24,939 nucleotides of DNA from Ruminococcaceae bacterium UBA5413 (lineage in GTDB: Bacteria; Bacillota; Clostridia; Oscillospirales; Acutalibacteraceae), in the NCBI GenBank assembly GCA_002409585.1, contig DHNP01000032.1:4082-29020 (forward strand), written 5' to 3'. The translations under genes and the position numbers were made by a program. The notes below the pieces were generated by a model. The model saw only the letters and a list, made by a program, of their open reading frames with translations, was not told the origin of the DNA and did no database searches. Positions 23,119-24,939 of this stretch are shown here, in pieces (within the stretch, counting starts at the first letter, position 1; every line of letters starts with the position of its first letter).

Positions 23119-23679
23119 TTATTTTTTATTTTTCCTGCTCTCCTCGTCCTTTTTTTCCTTCTCAAGCTCGCTAAGTATCCTCTCGGCCGCGGTTCGTCTC
23201 GCGTTTGCTTCTATTGAAAGTTCTATCGCCAGCCTTGTAAGGTCTGACTCGCCCTTAGAGGCTGTCTCCATTACGCGCCCCGACATATCTTTCATAGCGG
23301 CTACCTGTGCCTCTGAAAACCTGTCGTACATCTCGCTTTGCGAAGCATCCTGCAGCAGCGTTGTTATGAGTGTTTTTATATCCTGTATGGTCAGTACCTG
23401 CTTAAGCATGCATATAACAGTAAGCAGGGCCAGGTGCTCCCTTGAATATTTCTTTTGCTGCGGGCGCGGCAGCACTCCGTCTTTGACGTAGTTGTTAATC
23501 ATGCTTGAAGAAAGCAGGCACGTGTTCTCGTCCCGTTCAAACAAATGGAGCTGCTTGTTCATGTAAGTAAGTACCTGGTCCATGTAAAGGTATATCTCCG
23601 GCAGCCTGTTCCACTCCACCGGGTTGGATTCCTTAATATTTTTAGCCCACTCGGTAATGCTGTCCTGTGCAGCGCTCAA
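23119..23679 (-). CDS. DUF1836 domain protein, putative regulator
   Basis: This 186-residue cytoplasmic protein matches the DUF1836 family of Firmicutes, which resembles MerR-type winged-helix regulators. Recognisable parts are LPEIYLYMDQVLTYMNKQL, then SSSMINNYVKDGVLPRPQQK and a KYSREHLALLTVICMLKQVL block, followed by a helical region and a charged, coiled-coil-like end rich in Glu and Lys. The start is a TTG at 23679 whose second base begins the TGA stop of the AraC gene, with GGAGGGA about eight bases upstream. The DNA target is unknown. Coupling to an AraC regulator suggests that both are expressed together, or that the DUF1836 protein modulates the same response. Confidence 0.85.
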   Translation of the reverse strand: MSAAQDSITEWAKNIKESNPVEWNRLPEIYLYMDQVLTYMNKQLHLFERDENTCLLSSSMINNYVKDGVLPRPQQKKYSREHLALLTVICMLKQVLTIQDIKTLITTLLQDASQSEMYDRFSEAQVAAMKDMSGRVMETASKGESDLTRLAIELSIEANARRTAAERILSELEKEKKDEESRKNKK

Positions 23680-24533
23680 TTTTGTCCCTCCCTGCCTATT
23701 TTCGACATCTTCCCGTACAGATACCTGCTTGGAGGTATGCCCATGTACTTTTTAAATACCCTTGAAAAATACAGTCTGTCCGAAAATCCGGTCGAATAGG
23801 CTGCTTCCCCCGCGGTAAGGTTGCCGGACTCAAGCAGCGAGGCGGCTTTGCTTATTCTGAAGCGGGTAAGGTACTCGCTCGGCGGCATGGATATATGCTG
23901 CATAAAAAGCCTGTAGAGATGGCTGCGGCTTACGCCTACGCTTGAAGCTATGTCGTTTACGGTTATGTCCGACGAATAATTATACTCTATATATTTTACC
24001 GCCTGCCTGACGTAATTATAACCTATTTCATGCGGCTGCGAAAATTCTCCGAACTGTTCCATTAGAAGCGACAAAAACTTTAAAAGCCCCGATTCCATCA
24101 TTGCTTCATCGGAGGGCTTGCACCCCGAGCAGGCGCATATCTCCGCAAGCTGCGTACGCAGCCTGCCGTCCTTGTCATAATGGAAAACAGGTTTGCGGCC
24201 AAGCAGGCCGGTCTGCTCCATAAGCTGTTTTGCGTCTGTACCGTTGAAGCCAACCCAGCTGTACCCCCATGGCTCGCCGCTGTCGGCTTTATACGATACT
24301 ATATTGTCCGGCACTATAAGGAAACCGTCGCCTACTGAAAGGCTGTACTTCTCCCTGCCGTCGCAAAAGCATCCCCTGCCTGAAGTAACGTAATGTATAA
24401 GGTAATGGTCCCGCACGGCAGGCCCCCACGAGTGGCCGGGGCCGCATCTCTGTATACCGCAGCTGTACACGGCGAGGCCGAGGCTGCTGTGGAACGGTAT
24501 TTTGAACGAACGCCTGAACTCATCGTTTGTCAT
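23676..24533 (-). CDS. AraC-family transcriptional regulator
   Basis: This 285-residue protein has an N-terminal cupin-like sensing domain (HYLIHYVTSGRGCFCDGREK and VGDGFLIVPDNIVSYKAD) and a C-terminal AraC DNA-binding domain with two helix-turn-helices. The first HTH is ITVNDIASSVGVSRSHLYRL and the second ends in GFSDRLYFSRVFKKYMGIPP, the AraC signature. Such proteins usually sense sugars or oligosaccharides and activate nearby transport and hydrolase genes. I chose the ATG at 24533, with GGACGG ten bases upstream; TTG at 24581 is a longer alternative. It is divergent from a plus-strand promoter at 24831, so its target probably lies just off the right edge. Confidence 0.92.
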   Translation of the reverse strand: MTNDEFRRSFKIPFHSSLGLAVYSCGIQRCGPGHSWGPAVRDHYLIHYVTSGRGCFCDGREKYSLSVGDGFLIVPDNIVSYKADSGEPWGYSWVGFNGTDAKQLMEQTGLLGRKPVFHYDKDGRLRTQLAEICACSGCKPSDEAMMESGLLKFLSLLMEQFGEFSQPHEIGYNYVRQAVKYIEYNYSSDITVNDIASSVGVSRSHLYRLFMQHISMPPSEYLTRFRISKAASLLESGNLTAGEAAYSTGFSDRLYFSRVFKKYMGIPPSRYLYGKMSKIGREGQN

Positions 24534-24665
24534 GTAAAAATATCCGTCCTTCCCGATTTTATATGCTCCCCCAAGCCGCAAGCTTTTAAATCAGCGCATA
24601 CAGCCGCGGCGGATGCGCAAGACCCCATACCCTGAAATATCCGTTTACATGACTTATTATATATA

Positions 24666-24694
24666 ATTATAATTGTTAACAAGGTAATATGCAA
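24666..24694 (-). promoter_or_regulatory. Candidate promoter of the AraC regulator with palindrome in the spacer
   Basis: On the minus strand a perfect TATAAT (24666-24671) is 17 bases from TTGCAT (24689-24694, three of six consensus bases). A 10-base palindrome TTGTTAACAA (24673-24682) sits in the spacer and could be an autoregulatory operator. The leader to the ATG at 24533 would be about 125 bases. Confidence 0.5.
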
Positions 24695-24830
24695 TCTATA
24701 ATTTTTGTCCGCACTGCCGGCAGGCGCGGCACACGCATCCTTTTTTGCCGGTTTTTCCCCGCGGGACGGACATATATGTGCCTTTTAAACCCTAAAATTT
24801 AAAAACATTTTATAAAGCGTTTAAAAGCAC

Positions 24831-24859
24831 TTGAAATTTTCTTAAAGTATCTGTATAAT
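24831..24859 (+). promoter_or_regulatory. Sigma-A promoter for a divergent plus-strand gene
   Basis: TTGAAA (24831-24836) and a perfect TATAAT (24854-24859) are separated by exactly 17 bases on the plus strand. It is the only clear plus-strand promoter in the window and points off the right edge, away from the AraC gene. Confidence 0.75.
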
Positions 24860-24920
24860 AATATAGTCGCAGTTTTGATGACGTTTTTATTTTGCCATTT
24901 GGAGAGGTATTCTAACTGGT

Positions 24921-24939
24921 AAGGAGCCACATTGGAAAT
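24921..24939 (+). CDS. Ribosome site and possible first codons of a plus-strand gene (cut by window edge)
   Basis: AAGGAG at 24921-24926 is followed five bases later by TTG at 24932, then GAA and the window end. With the promoter at 24831-24859 this may be the start of the gene controlled by the AraC regulator. Only two complete codons are visible, so the product is unknown and the true start may lie beyond the edge. The rest of 24582-24920 holds only the two promoters, a 10-base palindrome (CTGCCGGCAG at about 24714-24723) and GC-rich then AT-rich spacer. Confidence 0.35.

Noticed and set aside
24714..24723. CTGCCGGCAG palindrome as a regulatory site
   Set aside because: It is short and GC-rich in a GC-rich stretch, with no clear spacing relation to either promoter. 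It is noted only in the region description.
1..24939. A new multi-gene defence, mobile or biosynthetic system
   Set aside because: All complete genes have recognisable housekeeping, transport or regulatory families. No transposase, integrase, nuclease pair, CRISPR repeat or biosynthetic core gene was seen.

Overview
This is an ordinary, gene-dense chromosomal segment from a low-to-mid GC Gram-positive anaerobe, most likely a member of Clostridia (Oscillospirales/Ruminococcaceae-like). The evidence is the Firmicutes-type genes it carries (HPr kinase, WhiA, RapZ, DUF1836, Gx transporter), a complete Rnf ferredoxin:NAD+ oxidoreductase operon in the clostridial order CDGEAB, strong GGAGG-type ribosome sites and sigma-A promoters. 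Every complete gene I accept is on the minus strand, so the window reads from right to left. I infer that it lies within one replichore with the origin to the right. I see no rRNA, tRNA, CRISPR array, insertion sequence or phage gene.

Layout in transcription order, from the right edge: (1) 24939-23119: an AraC-family regulator overlapping a DUF1836 protein, with a divergent plus-strand promoter whose gene lies off the right edge. (2) 23118-22500: a 619-base gap with a terminator candidate, a GC-rich island and the apbE promoter. (3) 22499-15466: apbE (FMN transferase), a NusG-domain-II protein, a Gx transporter, then rnfC, D, G, E, A, B. ApbE would attach FMN covalently to RnfG and RnfD, so this operon encodes the Na+/H+-pumping Rnf complex together with a maturation factor. 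It ends in a hairpin at 15388-15433. (4) 15213-13891: a polysaccharide flippase with its own promoter and terminator. (5) 13847-10828: a long structured leader, an NSS amino-acid symporter, a 32-residue MetS-type small subunit and an MscS channel. (6) 10619-6760: a VOC-fold protein, an AEC carrier, malic enzyme and a split ThrE-type exporter pair, probably a C4-dicarboxylate/amino-acid operon. (7) 6672-3977: promoter, secD, secF, terminator. (8) 3957-1: promoter, hprK, a PHP phosphoesterase, murB, rapZ and the first 74 codons of whiA, a carbon-regulation and cell-wall operon without yvcK between rapZ and whiA.

I did not find a convincing undescribed multi-gene system. The points most worth a second look are a four-cysteine tail on RnfE, a serine at the expected FMN-acceptor position of RnfD, the structured leader of the NSS operon with its hidden metS gene, the malate-centred operon, and the GC-rich island in the apbE upstream gap.
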